A stretch of DNA of 58,548 nt from Acetobacteraceae bacterium (GTDB lineage Bacteria; Pseudomonadota; Alphaproteobacteria; Acetobacterales; Acetobacteraceae), in the NCBI GenBank assembly GCA_947371015.1, contig CANBNK010000019.1, positions 1 through 58,548 on the forward strand. Reading direction: 5' to 3'. The position numbers were made by a program, and so were the translations under genes. The notes under the pieces were generated by a model, which was not told where the DNA came from, ran no database searches, and worked only from the letters and a program-made list of their open reading frames with translations. The number at the start of each line of letters is the position of its first letter. The first letter of the stretch is position 1. Below are positions 1-8,015 of the stretch, in pieces.

Positions 1-76
1 GCCTGACCGACACCAGTCTGCTGCCTTGTTCCACACTGCGGAAACTTTACAAGCGGGTGGAGAGGGAGTGCTGCCG

Positions 77-1378
77 ATGGCCTGGACCGACGAGACCGCG
101 CGCGCCGCGCTGCTGCGGCTGTTCCAAGCTGGGGTGGCGGCGGCGGACCCGCTGGTCGTGCTGGCGGCACACCTGCCCGAGCCGCCGCGCGCCGGCCGCG
201 TGGTGGTGGTGGGCTGCGGCAAGGCGGCGGCCAAGATGGCGCTGGCGGTGGAACGCGCCTGGCCTGATGTGCCTCTGGCCGGGCTGGTGGTGGCGCCGCA
301 TGGGGCGGATGTGCCGGATGTGCCGGATGCGCCGCCGCGCCGCCGGGTGCGGGTGGCCTTCGGCGCCCATCCCCGGCCGGATGCGGGCGGCGCCGCGGCG
401 GCGGCGGAGATGCTGGCCATGGTGCAGGGGCTTTCCGCCGATGACCTGGTGCTGTTCCTGGTCTCCGGCGGCGGCTCCTCTCTCTCCACCCTGCCCGCGC
501 CCGGCGTGACGCTGGAGGAGCTGATCGCGGTGAACTCGGCGCTGCTGAACAGCGGCGCGCCGATCGGCGAGATGAACTGCATCCGCAAGCATCTTTCTGC
601 CTTTTCCGGCGGGCGGCTGGCGGCGGCGGCCTTCCCGGCGCGGGTGGTGACGCTGGCCATCAGCGACGTGCCGGGCGACGACCCCGCGGTGATCGCCAGC
701 GGGCCGACCGTGGCGGACCCTTCTACTTTTGCCGAGGCGCGGGCGCTGGTGGCGCATTACCGCATGGCGTTGCCGCCGGCCGTGGTGGCGCACCTGGCCG
801 CCGGGGCCGAGGAAAGCCCGAAGCCCGGTGACCCCAGGTTGGCCGGCGCTGAACTGCGGATGGTCGCCACGCCGCTGCTGGCCCTGCGCGCCATGGCGGC
901 CGAGGCCCGCACGCTGGGCCTGGCGCCGCTGGTGCTGGGCGATGCGCTGGAAGGCGAGGCGCGCGAACTGGGCAAGGCGCTGGGCGGCATCGCGCTGTCC
1001 GCCAGCCTGCACGGCGAGCCCTTGCCCGGCCCCTGCGTGCTGCTTTCCGGCGGCGAGACCACCGTGACCATCAACGGCCCGGCTGGCGAGGGCGGACGCG
1101 GCACCGAATGCCTATTGGGCCTGGCCTTGGCGCTGGGCGAGGCGCCGGGCATCTGGGCGCTGTGCTGCGACACCGACGGCATCGACGGCAAGTCCGAAGC
1201 GGCCGGCGCCATCTGCACCCCCAGCACCCTTTCCCGCGCCCGCGCGCTGGGGCTGGACTCGCGCGCCGCCCTGGCCGGGCATGACAGCACCGGCCTGTTC
1301 CGCCGCCTGGGGGATTTGGTGGTGACCGGGCCGACCCTGACCAACGTGAATGACGTGCGCGCGGTACTGATCGGCTGA
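77..1378 (+). CDS. gckA: glycerate 2-kinase (MOFRL family)
   Basis: Phosphorylates glycerate to 2-phosphoglycerate in the cytoplasm, the last step of the glyoxylate-to-glycerate (serine or tartronate semialdehyde) route. The 433-aa product has the family layout: an N-terminal domain with GCGKAAAKMA (Lys49, the conserved active-site lysine region), a VSGGGSSL loop, and a C-terminal MOFRL half with LSGGETTVT and a Gly/Asp-rich segment around CCDTDGIDGK. ATG at 77 is chosen because a purine-rich GGAGAGGGAG lies just upstream; the ORF is open 17 codons earlier without a comparable site. Older annotations call this family hydroxypyruvate reductase (TtuD). Pyruvate kinase follows on the same strand, the same pairing as ttuD-ttuE in tartrate loci. 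Identification is firm; the physiological route is inferred. Confidence 0.9.
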   Translation: MAWTDETARAALLRLFQAGVAAADPLVVLAAHLPEPPRAGRVVVVGCGKAAAKMALAVERAWPDVPLAGLVVAPHGADVPDVPDAPPRRRVRVAFGAHPRPDAGGAAAAAEMLAMVQGLSADDLVLFLVSGGGSSLSTLPAPGVTLEELIAVNSALLNSGAPIGEMNCIRKHLSAFSGGRLAAAAFPARVVTLAISDVPGDDPAVIASGPTVADPSTFAEARALVAHYRMALPPAVVAHLAAGAEESPKPGDPRLAGAELRMVATPLLALRAMAAEARTLGLAPLVLGDALEGEARELGKALGGIALSASLHGEPLPGPCVLLSGGETTVTINGPAGEGGRGTECLLGLALALGEAPGIWALCCDTDGIDGKSEAAGAICTPSTLSRARALGLDSRAALAGHDSTGLFRRLGDLVVTGPTLTNVNDVRAVLIG

Positions 1379-1380
1379 AT

Positions 1381-1411
1381 ATTAAGCTTAAGCGGCCGCA
1401 TTAAGCTTAAG
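1381..1411. promoter_or_regulatory. Duplicated TTAAGCTTAA palindrome upstream of pyk (candidate operator)
   Basis: Two copies of ATTAAGCTTAAG (1381-1392 and 1400-1411), each with the perfect 10-bp palindrome TTAAGCTTAA, flank a central GCGGCCGC palindrome, so the whole block is nearly symmetric. Related half-sites (CCTTAA and TAAGCTT) recur at 1423-1441 just before the pyk ATG. The AT-rich steps stand out in this GC-rich sequence. The layout suits a dimeric DNA-binding protein. The obvious candidate is the helix-turn-helix domain encoded by the next gene; that link is inference. Confidence 0.45.
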
Positions 1412-1446
1412 TTGGCGCAGCGCCTTAACCTGCGTAAGCTTCCGTC

Positions 1447-3084
1447 ATGCGTGATCCCATCCTTGAAGACATCCTCGCCCGCCGTGGCGCCGTGACGCAG
1501 ATCGCCACGAGCCTGGGCATCTCCGCCGCCGCCGTCAGCCAGTGGCAGCGCGTACCGGCCGAGCGCGTGACCGAGCTGGCCACCTTGCTCGGCCTGCCGC
1601 CGCACCAGCTGCGGCCGGACCTGCATGCGGTGCCGGAAGGCCGGCCGCGCCCGTCCAGCCGCATTCCGCTGCGCCGCCGCCGCCGCACCAAGATCATCGC
1701 CACCCTCGGCCCGGCCAGTTCCACGCCGGAAATGCTGGAGCGGCTGTTCCGCGCCGGCGCCGATGTGTTCCGGCTCAACTTCTCCCATGGCAGCCACGCC
1801 GACCACGCCGAGCGCATCACCATGATCCGCGCGCTGGAGGCCAAGGTCGGACGGCCCATCGGGATTCTGGCGGACGTCCAGGGGCCGAAGCTGCGGGTCG
1901 GGCGATTCCAGGGCGGCCGGGTGCAGTTGCAGACCGGCCAGACCCTGCGGCTGGACCTCTCCCCCACGCCGGGCGATGTGCGCCGGGTGCAGTTGCCGCA
2001 CCCCGAGATCATCGCGGCGGCACAGATCGGCACCACGCTGCTGCTGGATGACGGCAAGCTGCGGCTGCGCGTTACCGCCGTGCGGCCGGATGCGCTGGAG
2101 ACCCAGGTCGTCGTCGGCGGCGCGCTGTCGGACCGCAAGGGCGTCAACGTGCCGGATGTGGCGCTGCCGATCCCCGCGCTGACGGTGAAGGACCGCGAGG
2201 ACCTGGCCTTCGTGCTGGAGCAGGGCGTCGAATACATCGGCCTCAGCTTCGTGCAACGGGCGGAGGACGTGGCCGAGGCACGCGAGATCGTCGGCGACCG
2301 CGCCTGGATCATGGTGAAGATGGAAAAGCCGCAGGCGCTCGACAACCTGGACGCCATCATGGCGCTGACCGACTGCGTGATGGTCGCACGTGGCGATTTG
2401 GGCGTGGAACTGCCGCCCGAGGAAGTGCCGCTGGCGCAGAAGCGCATCGTCCGCGCCGCCCGCCGCTTGGGCAAGCCGGTGGTGGTGGCGACGCAGATGC
2501 TGGAGAGCATGATCTCCTCGCCCTCCCCCACCCGCGCCGAGGCTTCGGACGTGGCGACGGCGGTATTCGACGGCGCCGATGCGGTCATGCTCTCGGCCGA
2601 AACCGCCGCCGGGCAGTTCCCCTATGAGGCCGTCAACATGATGGACCGGATCGTCGCCCGGGTGGAACAGGACAGCGATTGGCGCAAGCTGACCGACGCC
2701 GCCCGGCCGGAACCGGAGCCGAACAGCGCCGGCGCCATCGCCGCCGCGGCCCGCCAGGTGGCGCACACCATCAAGGCGCAGTGCATCGCCACCTTCACCA
2801 GCACCGGCAGCACCACGCTGCGGGTGGCGCGGGAGCGGCCGGATTGCCCGATCCTCGGCCTGACCAGCAGCGACGCCACCAGCCGCCGCATGGCGGTGAT
2901 CTGGGGCGTCCACCCGCTGGTGGCGCAGGAGCCGCACAGCATGACTGACATGGTGGCCAAGGCACTGCGCGCCGCCCAGCATGAAGGCTTCGCCGCGACC
3001 GGCGAGGAAGTGGTGGTGACGGCCGGCGTGCCTTTCGGCATGGCGGGCACGACGAATGCGCTGCGGGTGGCGGCGGTGAAGTAG
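1447..3084 (+). CDS. pyk: pyruvate kinase with N-terminal YdaS/Cro-like HTH domain
   Basis: Converts phosphoenolpyruvate and ADP to pyruvate and ATP. Residues from about 78 on are an ordinary pyruvate kinase: TKIIATLGPAS, RLNFSHGSH, the catalytic-lysine segment IMVKMEKPQALDN and MVARGDLGVELPPEE. At 545 aa it is some 70 residues longer than usual. The extra N-terminus (about 5-59) reads as a YdaS/Cro-type helix-turn-helix: AVTQIATSLGISAAAVSQW, then PAERV and LRPDL. A basic linker (RRRRR, 76-80) joins the two. The ORF is continuous. ATG at 1447 lacks a clear Shine-Dalgarno; an in-frame GTG at 1630 (codon 62) would give a plain pyruvate kinase and also lacks one. The coding density and domain quality of the first 60 codons favour the long form. 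Confidence 0.88.
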   Translation: MRDPILEDILARRGAVTQIATSLGISAAAVSQWQRVPAERVTELATLLGLPPHQLRPDLHAVPEGRPRPSSRIPLRRRRRTKIIATLGPASSTPEMLERLFRAGADVFRLNFSHGSHADHAERITMIRALEAKVGRPIGILADVQGPKLRVGRFQGGRVQLQTGQTLRLDLSPTPGDVRRVQLPHPEIIAAAQIGTTLLLDDGKLRLRVTAVRPDALETQVVVGGALSDRKGVNVPDVALPIPALTVKDREDLAFVLEQGVEYIGLSFVQRAEDVAEAREIVGDRAWIMVKMEKPQALDNLDAIMALTDCVMVARGDLGVELPPEEVPLAQKRIVRAARRLGKPVVVATQMLESMISSPSPTRAEASDVATAVFDGADAVMLSAETAAGQFPYEAVNMMDRIVARVEQDSDWRKLTDAARPEPEPNSAGAIAAAARQVAHTIKAQCIATFTSTGSTTLRVARERPDCPILGLTSSDATSRRMAVIWGVHPLVAQEPHSMTDMVAKALRAAQHEGFAATGEEVVVTAGVPFGMAGTTNALRVAAVK

Positions 3085-3094
3085 CGGATCAGGC

Positions 3095-3116
3095 CGGCGA
3101 GCCGGGAGGCTCGCCG
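3095..3116. terminator. Hairpin between convergent pyk and ada
   Basis: A perfect 9-bp inverted repeat (CGGCGAGCC and GGCTCGCCG) with a 4-nt loop lies between the two convergent stop codons. It has no T-tract on either side, so it is at most a weak bidirectional terminator or an mRNA 3' end stabiliser. Confidence 0.45.
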
Positions 3117-3130
3117 CCCAGCAACGCGCC

Positions 3131-4231
3131 CTACCGCTCGCGCTCCGGCAGCGCCCGCTTGCGCTCGCCCGCCAGCAGCGCCTGCTTCCGTTCCACGCCC
3201 CACCGATACCCCGCCAGCGCGCCACTCCCCGCCACCACCCGGTGGCAGGGCACCGCCAGCGCCACCTTGTTGCCGGCGCAGGCCGTTGCCACCGCCCGCA
3301 CCGCCTTCGGCGCGCCGATGCTGGCGGCCACCTGGCCATAGCTGCGGGTTTCCCCGAACGGGATCGCCAGCAGCGCTTCCCACACCCGGCGCTGGAAGGC
3401 GGTGCCGCGCAGGTCCAACGGCAGGGCCAGCGCGGCCTGCGGCTCGGCGATGAAGCCGACAACCTGCCGCACCGTGGCGGCCAGCTCAGTCCCGGCGGGC
3501 TGCACCTGGGCCTTGGGGAAGCGCTGGCGCAGGTCGGCCTCGGCTTCAGCGGCCGAGGCGGCGAAGCCGATGAAGCAGACCCCCTTGGCCGTGGCGCCAA
3601 CCAGCAGCGGACCCAGCGCGCTCTCGGCCGCGGCAACCCGTATAAGCTCACCCTCGCCGCCGCGGCGGGCGGCGCCGGGCGTCATGCCCAGCACCTGGCC
3701 GGGCGCGGAATAGACCCGGCTTTCGCTGCCATAGCCGGCGCCGGCCACCGCCTCGGCCACGCGGTCACCGGCGGCGAGCGACTGCGCCAGCCGTCGGGCG
3801 CGCACCGAATCATTGAAGGCACCAGGTGTCACGCCGGTAACCTCCTTGAACATCCGCAGGAAGTGGTGCCGGGCATATCCGGCGCGGGCAGCGAGCTCCG
3901 CCAGGCTGGGCGGCGTCTCCGCCGCTTCGATCAGCGCGCAGGCGGCCTTGATGGCTTCGGCGTGCAGGCTGGCGCGCTCGCCCTTGGGGTCGCAGCGCTT
4001 GCAGGCGCGAAAACCGGCGGCCTCGGCGGCCGAGGCATCGGCGAAGAAGCGGGCGTTGCGGCGCAGCGGCGGGCGAGACGGGCAGCCTGGCCTGCAATAC
4101 ACCCCCTGCGTGGTGACGGCGTAGAGAAAGGCGCCGCAGTCGGGTGCCTTGTCGCGGGCCAGCAACGCTGCCCAGCGACGGTCATCCAGGGTGGCTTGGG
4201 TTTCGGCAGAGGCGCGCAGATCATCGGACAT
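3131..4231 (-). CDS. ada: bifunctional Ada: DNA methylphosphotriester/O6-alkylguanine repair and AraC-type activator
   Basis: Repairs alkylated DNA by transferring methyl groups to its own cysteines and, once methylated, acts as a transcription activator. The 366-aa protein has all three expected parts: the N-terminal zinc/phosphotriester domain with Cys46, Cys50, Cys77 and Cys80, a central AraC-type HTH (LAARAGYARHHFLRMFKEVTG onward), and the C-terminal methyltransferase domain with the active-site PCHRVV motif. ATG at 4231 (MSDDLRAS) is chosen because upstream in-frame codons are not Ada-like. The gene converges with pyk. Family members usually autoregulate, but no Ada box could be assigned here. 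Confidence 0.93.
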   Translation of the reverse strand: MSDDLRASAETQATLDDRRWAALLARDKAPDCGAFLYAVTTQGVYCRPGCPSRPPLRRNARFFADASAAEAAGFRACKRCDPKGERASLHAEAIKAACALIEAAETPPSLAELAARAGYARHHFLRMFKEVTGVTPGAFNDSVRARRLAQSLAAGDRVAEAVAGAGYGSESRVYSAPGQVLGMTPGAARRGGEGELIRVAAAESALGPLLVGATAKGVCFIGFAASAAEAEADLRQRFPKAQVQPAGTELAATVRQVVGFIAEPQAALALPLDLRGTAFQRRVWEALLAIPFGETRSYGQVAASIGAPKAVRAVATACAGNKVALAVPCHRVVAGSGALAGYRWGVERKQALLAGERKRALPERER

Positions 4232-4301
4232 GGCACGAATGTGGAGCAGGCGCGACCCTGCTGCCATCCGGCCATTGCGCCGACATGCGGCGCGGTGGTG
4301 T

Positions 4302-4451
4302 TCAGTGCTTCGTGTTGACCGCGGCGGCAGCGGCAACCAAGGCCACCATCCAGGGCAACATGGAAATCAGCTCCAACACGTCTTCATCCAATCCAGTGAT
4401 TCGATGACGGCACAGCCATCGCCTGACCGATATACGTGACGCGGCCGTCAT
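4302..4451 (-). CDS. possible small single-pass membrane protein
   Basis: A 49-aa reading frame starting at ATG 4451, preceded by GGTGGGAA as a possible ribosome site. The C-terminal half is hydrophobic (ISMLPWMVALVAAAAAV), consistent with one membrane segment, after an acidic GLDEDVLEL stretch. No family is recognised and the opposite strand is also open, so this may be chance. It occupies the otherwise gene-free stretch between ada and the TPR gene. Confidence 0.25.
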   Translation of the reverse strand: MTAASRISVRRWLCRHRITGLDEDVLELISMLPWMVALVAAAAAVNTKH

Positions 4452-4526
4452 TTCCCACCCATCTCTCTGACATTGCTGCCATGCAGCATGGTCATGCAGC
4501 GCCATGTGTGCACCGCGTGCCTGGCC

Positions 4527-5114
4527 TCAGGTGGCGTCGCCTTCCACCTTGCGGCGCCACTCTTGCCGCCGCGCGGCGCCGCCGGGCAGCTTGGGGTGGA
4601 TCGCCAGCGCCGCGTCCAGGCTGCGCAGCGCCCCTGCGCCATTGCCCTGTTCCTGCTGCAGGGCGGCCAGGGTCAGCAGCGCGCCCCAGTTGCGCGGCTC
4701 CAGCCGCAGCGCTTCCTGCAGGTCCCGCGCCGCCGCGGCGGCCTCGCCGAGCCGGGCCTGGGCCTGGGCGCGCAGATGCCAGGCCTCCGCCACCTCGGGG
4801 CCCAGGGTGATGGCGGCGTCGAAATCCTCCAGCGCGTCCTCGGCTTGGTTGGCTTCGATGTTGCGGACGCCACGGCGCAGCAGCAGCGCGACGGAAGGCG
4901 TGACGGACTGCGCCCAGAGCTGGCGGATGCGGCCTTCCACCAGCGCGGCGCCGGCGGCATCCGGCGCATCCTTCAGCGCGGCGAAGGCGCGGTCCAATTC
5001 GGCGCGGCGCGCCTCGGCCGCGCGGGCGGCGGGTGTGGCCGCGGGCGCCGGGCCTTGGGCCAGCGCAGGCAGCGGGGCGAGCAGCAGGGTCAGCAGCGCG
5101 AGCGCACGGAGCAT
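4527..5114 (-). CDS. secreted tetratricopeptide-repeat protein
   Basis: A 195-aa protein with a clear Sec signal peptide (MLRALALLTLLLAPLPALAQ) and about three TPR units in the second half (VRNIEANQAEDALEDFDAAI, then AWHLRAQAQARLGEAAAAAR, then LLTLAALQQEQGNGAGALRS). TPRs mediate protein-protein contacts, so a periplasmic scaffold role is likely; the partner is unknown. ATG at 5114 is chosen because it begins the signal peptide; the open frame extends 61 codons further with Arg/Pro-rich non-coding character. It lies 40 bp downstream of the Bug receptor gene on the same strand. Confidence 0.75.
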   Translation of the reverse strand: MLRALALLTLLLAPLPALAQGPAPAATPAARAAEARRAELDRAFAALKDAPDAAGAALVEGRIRQLWAQSVTPSVALLLRRGVRNIEANQAEDALEDFDAAITLGPEVAEAWHLRAQAQARLGEAAAAARDLQEALRLEPRNWGALLTLAALQQEQGNGAGALRSLDAALAIHPKLPGGAARRQEWRRKVEGDAT

Positions 5115-5154
5115 GGCGACCAAGGTCGGCCGCCGCCGCGCCGCGCGCAAGGGG

Positions 5155-6150
5155 TCAGCGCCCCAGCCGCACCCCGGCGCGGGCGACAATGCCGCGGAAC
5201 TTGTCGCGTTCCTGCGCCAGAAAGGCCCGGGTGCTCTCGGGCGTGCTCGGCCCCGCCGGGTCCACGCCGGCATTGGCCATGCGCTGGCCGACGCCATTAT
5301 CCGCCAGCGCGGCGCGAACGGCGCGGGACAGGGTATTGGCGATCTCGGGCGGCAGGCCCTTGGGGGCGACCAGCGCGTTCCAGGTGATCACCTCGAAGCC
5401 CTTCAGGCCGGTCTCATCCAGGGTCGGCACCTCGGGGAACAGAGGGTGGCGAGCCAGCGAGCTGACCGCCAGGCCGCGCGAAATCCCGTCCCGCATATGC
5501 GGCGCGGTGCTGGCCAGCACTTCCAGCGAATAGTCCACCTCGCCCTTGGCCAGCGCCTCCATTACGGCCGAGCCGCCGCGATAGGGCACATGTTCGGCCT
5601 GCAATGGCGCGCCCTGGCTGCCGGCCATCAGCTTCATGTACTCGCCGGTCAGGTGGCCGATGCCGCCGGCGCCGCTGGTGGCCCAGGTGTACTTGCCCGG
5701 GTTGGCCTTCACCTCCTCCAGCAACTGCCGGGCGCTGCTCCAGCGCGACGCCTGCGGCACGATCAGCACGATCGGCCCGCCACCGACGACGGCAATGGAG
5801 GTGAAATCCTCCACCGGGTCATAGGGCGTGGTCTGCGGCAGGGCGGCCGGGTTGGTGCCGAGCGCGGAGGCCGAGCCGAGCAGCAGCGTGTAGCCATCGG
5901 CCGGGCGATGGCGGACCCATTCGGTGCCGACGCTGCCACCGGCTCCGGCGCGGTTTTCCACCACGATGCGCACGCCGGCGCCCAGATGCGGCGCCATGCG
6001 CTCCGCCATGATGCGCGCGGCGATGTCGGTGGAGCCGCCGGCCAGGAAGGGCACGACCATGGAGATCGGGCGGTCCGGATAGGCGGCTTGCGCGCTGGCC
6101 CGGCTGGCCAGGGTCAGCGCAGGCAGGGCGAGCAGGTGGCGGCGGCGCAT
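5155..6150 (-). CDS. Bug/TctC-family tripartite tricarboxylate transporter substrate-binding protein
   Basis: Periplasmic solute receptor that binds carboxylates or other small acids and delivers them to TctAB-type membrane partners. The 331-aa protein has a signal peptide (RRRHLLALPALTLASRASAQ) and family hallmarks: YPDRPISMVVPF near the mature N-terminus, a VVENRAGAGGSVGTEWV ligand loop and DGYTLLLGS. No tctA or tctB lies next to it, as is common for the expanded Bug families of beta- and alphaproteobacteria. The ligand cannot be told from sequence. ATG at 6150 starts the signal peptide. Confidence 0.88.
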   Translation of the reverse strand: MRRRHLLALPALTLASRASAQAAYPDRPISMVVPFLAGGSTDIAARIMAERMAPHLGAGVRIVVENRAGAGGSVGTEWVRHRPADGYTLLLGSASALGTNPAALPQTTPYDPVEDFTSIAVVGGGPIVLIVPQASRWSSARQLLEEVKANPGKYTWATSGAGGIGHLTGEYMKLMAGSQGAPLQAEHVPYRGGSAVMEALAKGEVDYSLEVLASTAPHMRDGISRGLAVSSLARHPLFPEVPTLDETGLKGFEVITWNALVAPKGLPPEIANTLSRAVRAALADNGVGQRMANAGVDPAGPSTPESTRAFLAQERDKFRGIVARAGVRLGR

Positions 6151-6265
6151 GCGATGGTCCTTGTACCCGGCAGCCGGGAAAAAGGCGCTGCGGTGCGCTT
6201 TGTCAAATCCTTCGCGGGCCGGGGTAGCCATGGGCCCGCGTTGCCGCCCAGCGGCCGTGCCGGCG

Positions 6266-7996
6266 CTATTGTTCCCGCACGAACATGATGCCCGCGCCGG
6301 TTTGCACCGGCTTCACCAGGAAGAAGCGGTTGAGGTCGAAATGCACCGCACGGCCGCGCTCCAGCGGCGGCGCCAGGCCCAGCAGCCCGCGATGCGAATA
6401 CTGGTGCACCACGCAACGGTTGGAGCCAGAGGCGGTGCAGAGCCGCGCGGTATAGGCGTCGATCCTGCTGCGGGAGGAGCGGATCACGTCGCCGCCATCC
6501 ACAGTGGTGCGCGCCACCCATATCGGCATGGCGTTCAGGCAGGCGGCTTCCTGCGGGTAGGCGGCGTAGAGATATTCGCCCCAGACCGAGGGCGTGGTGT
6601 ACATCAGCACCAGCGTGCCCGGCAGCGCATCCTGCACGCCCTTGACCCAGGCGCAGACCGCCTTGGCGTAGAACCGGCCGTAATAGATCCGGGCGTTGTC
6701 GTTCGGCGGTTCCGGCTCCAGCTTCTGTTCGATGTCCACCGCCAGCACGCGGGCCTGGCTGCGGATGGACAGGTCCGGGTTGCGCACCGTCACCACCGGC
6801 ATCTCGCGCATGCCGAGGCTCCGCATGCGGTTGAGGAAGGCCTGCGCCCCATCCTCGCCGAGCTTTTGGAAGATGGTCAGGTTTTCATTCACCGCGGCCT
6901 GACTGGCCGGCGTGTCGCTGAGGTTGTTGTAGCGCGACGGGTCACGCAGGCGGGCCGGCACGCCGAAGAAATAATAGGGCAGTGGGCGGACATTCAGCTT
7001 GTCCAGTTCGGCGGCGTGGGTGTTGTACTTGTCGTCCATGCGCACGAAGCTGAAGGCGGTGCCGCAGCGCGCCAGCATCCGGTAGTCTGGCCGGTTGTGG
7101 GACGACAGGTCGATGCCGAGCAGCGTGCGCAGCGGCCGGCCATCGGCGCCGCGCAGCGCGACATGGCCATTCACCACCACGCCGGTATCTGTGCCGTTCC
7201 ACGCCTCGCCCGGATTGGCGACCTCACCTTGGGCGAAGGGGCCGACCAGGTAGGGACAAGCGGTCTGGTCCATGCCGATCGGCAGGTTGGGGTCCTGCGG
7301 TGGCCGCGGCGGTTCCTCGACCACGACCTGCACCGGCGGCGATGCGGGCGGGGTGGCGGCAGCGGGTGGTGCTGCCGGGGCGGCGGGTGGCGTGACCACC
7401 ACCTGCGTCGGGGCCGCTGGAGTTGGGTCGGTGGCGGGCGCGGCCGGCGGTGTCACCACCACGTGCGTCGAGGCCGCCGGGATCGGGTCGGTCGCGGGTG
7501 CGGCCGACGGTGTCACCACCACCTGCGCCGGGGTCGCCGGAGCGGGATCCGTGACAGGCGTGGCCGGCGGTGTCACCACCACCTGCGTCGAGTCCGCCGG
7601 GATCGGGTCGGTCGCGGGCGTGGCCGGCGGTGTCACCACCACCTGCGTCGGGGGCGCCGGGATCGGGTCGGTCGCGGGTGCGGCCGACGGTGTCACCACC
7701 ACCTGCGTCGAGGCCGCCGGGATCGGGTCGGTCGCGGGCGTGGCCGGCGGTGTCACCACCACCTGCGTCGAGGCCGCCGGGATCGGGTCGGTCGCGGGTG
7801 CGGCCGACGGTGTCACCACCACCTGCGTCGAGGCCGCTGGAGCGGCGTCGGCGACGGGCGCGGCCGGCGGTGTCCCGACCACCTGCGCCGGGGCCGGCGC
7901 TGCGGGGTCCGGCGAGGCAACCGACTGCGCCCAGGCCAGCGGCATCAATAGCGCCAGCGGCAGCAAGGCCGGGGGCAGCAGGCGGAAGCGGGTCAT
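6266..7996 (-). CDS. secreted GH25-like protein with Val/Thr/Pro/Ala repeat stalk
   Basis: A 576-aa protein with a signal peptide (ends MPLAWAQS), a low-complexity stalk of 20-residue repeats of the type TQVVVTPSAAPATDPIPAAS (residues about 25-205), and a C-terminal domain resembling glycoside hydrolase family 25 muramidases. Visible GH25-like features are GIDLSSHNRPDYRML with FSFVRMDD at the first strands, VLAVDIEQ as the possible catalytic Asp/Glu strand, VLMYTTPSVW, and HQYSHRG before DLNRFF. The match is distant, so enzymatic activity on peptidoglycan is inferred. It is second in a pair with the paralogue 19 bp upstream and is preceded by AAGGGAGAA. Confidence 0.7.
   Translation of the reverse strand: MTRFRLLPPALLPLALLMPLAWAQSVASPDPAAPAPAQVVGTPPAAPVADAAPAASTQVVVTPSAAPATDPIPAASTQVVVTPPATPATDPIPAASTQVVVTPSAAPATDPIPAPPTQVVVTPPATPATDPIPADSTQVVVTPPATPVTDPAPATPAQVVVTPSAAPATDPIPAASTHVVVTPPAAPATDPTPAAPTQVVVTPPAAPAAPPAAATPPASPPVQVVVEEPPRPPQDPNLPIGMDQTACPYLVGPFAQGEVANPGEAWNGTDTGVVVNGHVALRGADGRPLRTLLGIDLSSHNRPDYRMLARCGTAFSFVRMDDKYNTHAAELDKLNVRPLPYYFFGVPARLRDPSRYNNLSDTPASQAAVNENLTIFQKLGEDGAQAFLNRMRSLGMREMPVVTVRNPDLSIRSQARVLAVDIEQKLEPEPPNDNARIYYGRFYAKAVCAWVKGVQDALPGTLVLMYTTPSVWGEYLYAAYPQEAACLNAMPIWVARTTVDGGDVIRSSRSRIDAYTARLCTASGSNRCVVHQYSHRGLLGLAPPLERGRAVHFDLNRFFLVKPVQTGAGIMFVREQ
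7381..7920. repeat. Nine tandem 60-bp units inside the GH25-like gene
   Basis: Exact 60-bp periodicity (20 codons) with each unit carrying a GGTGTCACCACCACC core on the plus strand. Units beginning at 7441, 7561, 7621, 7681, 7741 and 7801 are nearly identical, while the outer ones at 7381 and 7861 are more diverged. This is typical of a length-variable coding minisatellite; a partial unit precedes it. Confidence 0.9.
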
Positions 7997-8015
7997 GGCC
8001 GTTCTCCCTTGCCGC

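Noticed and set aside
1382-1410. HindIII, AflII and NotI site cluster as a cloning scar
   Set aside because: The block is symmetric, repeated and continued by related half-sites in natural flanking sequence, so a native regulatory palindrome is the simpler reading, though a scar cannot be fully excluded.
757-3651. 964-codon minus-strand frame opposite gckA, pyk and ada
   Set aside because: It runs antisense through recognisable enzymes and has no domain of its own.
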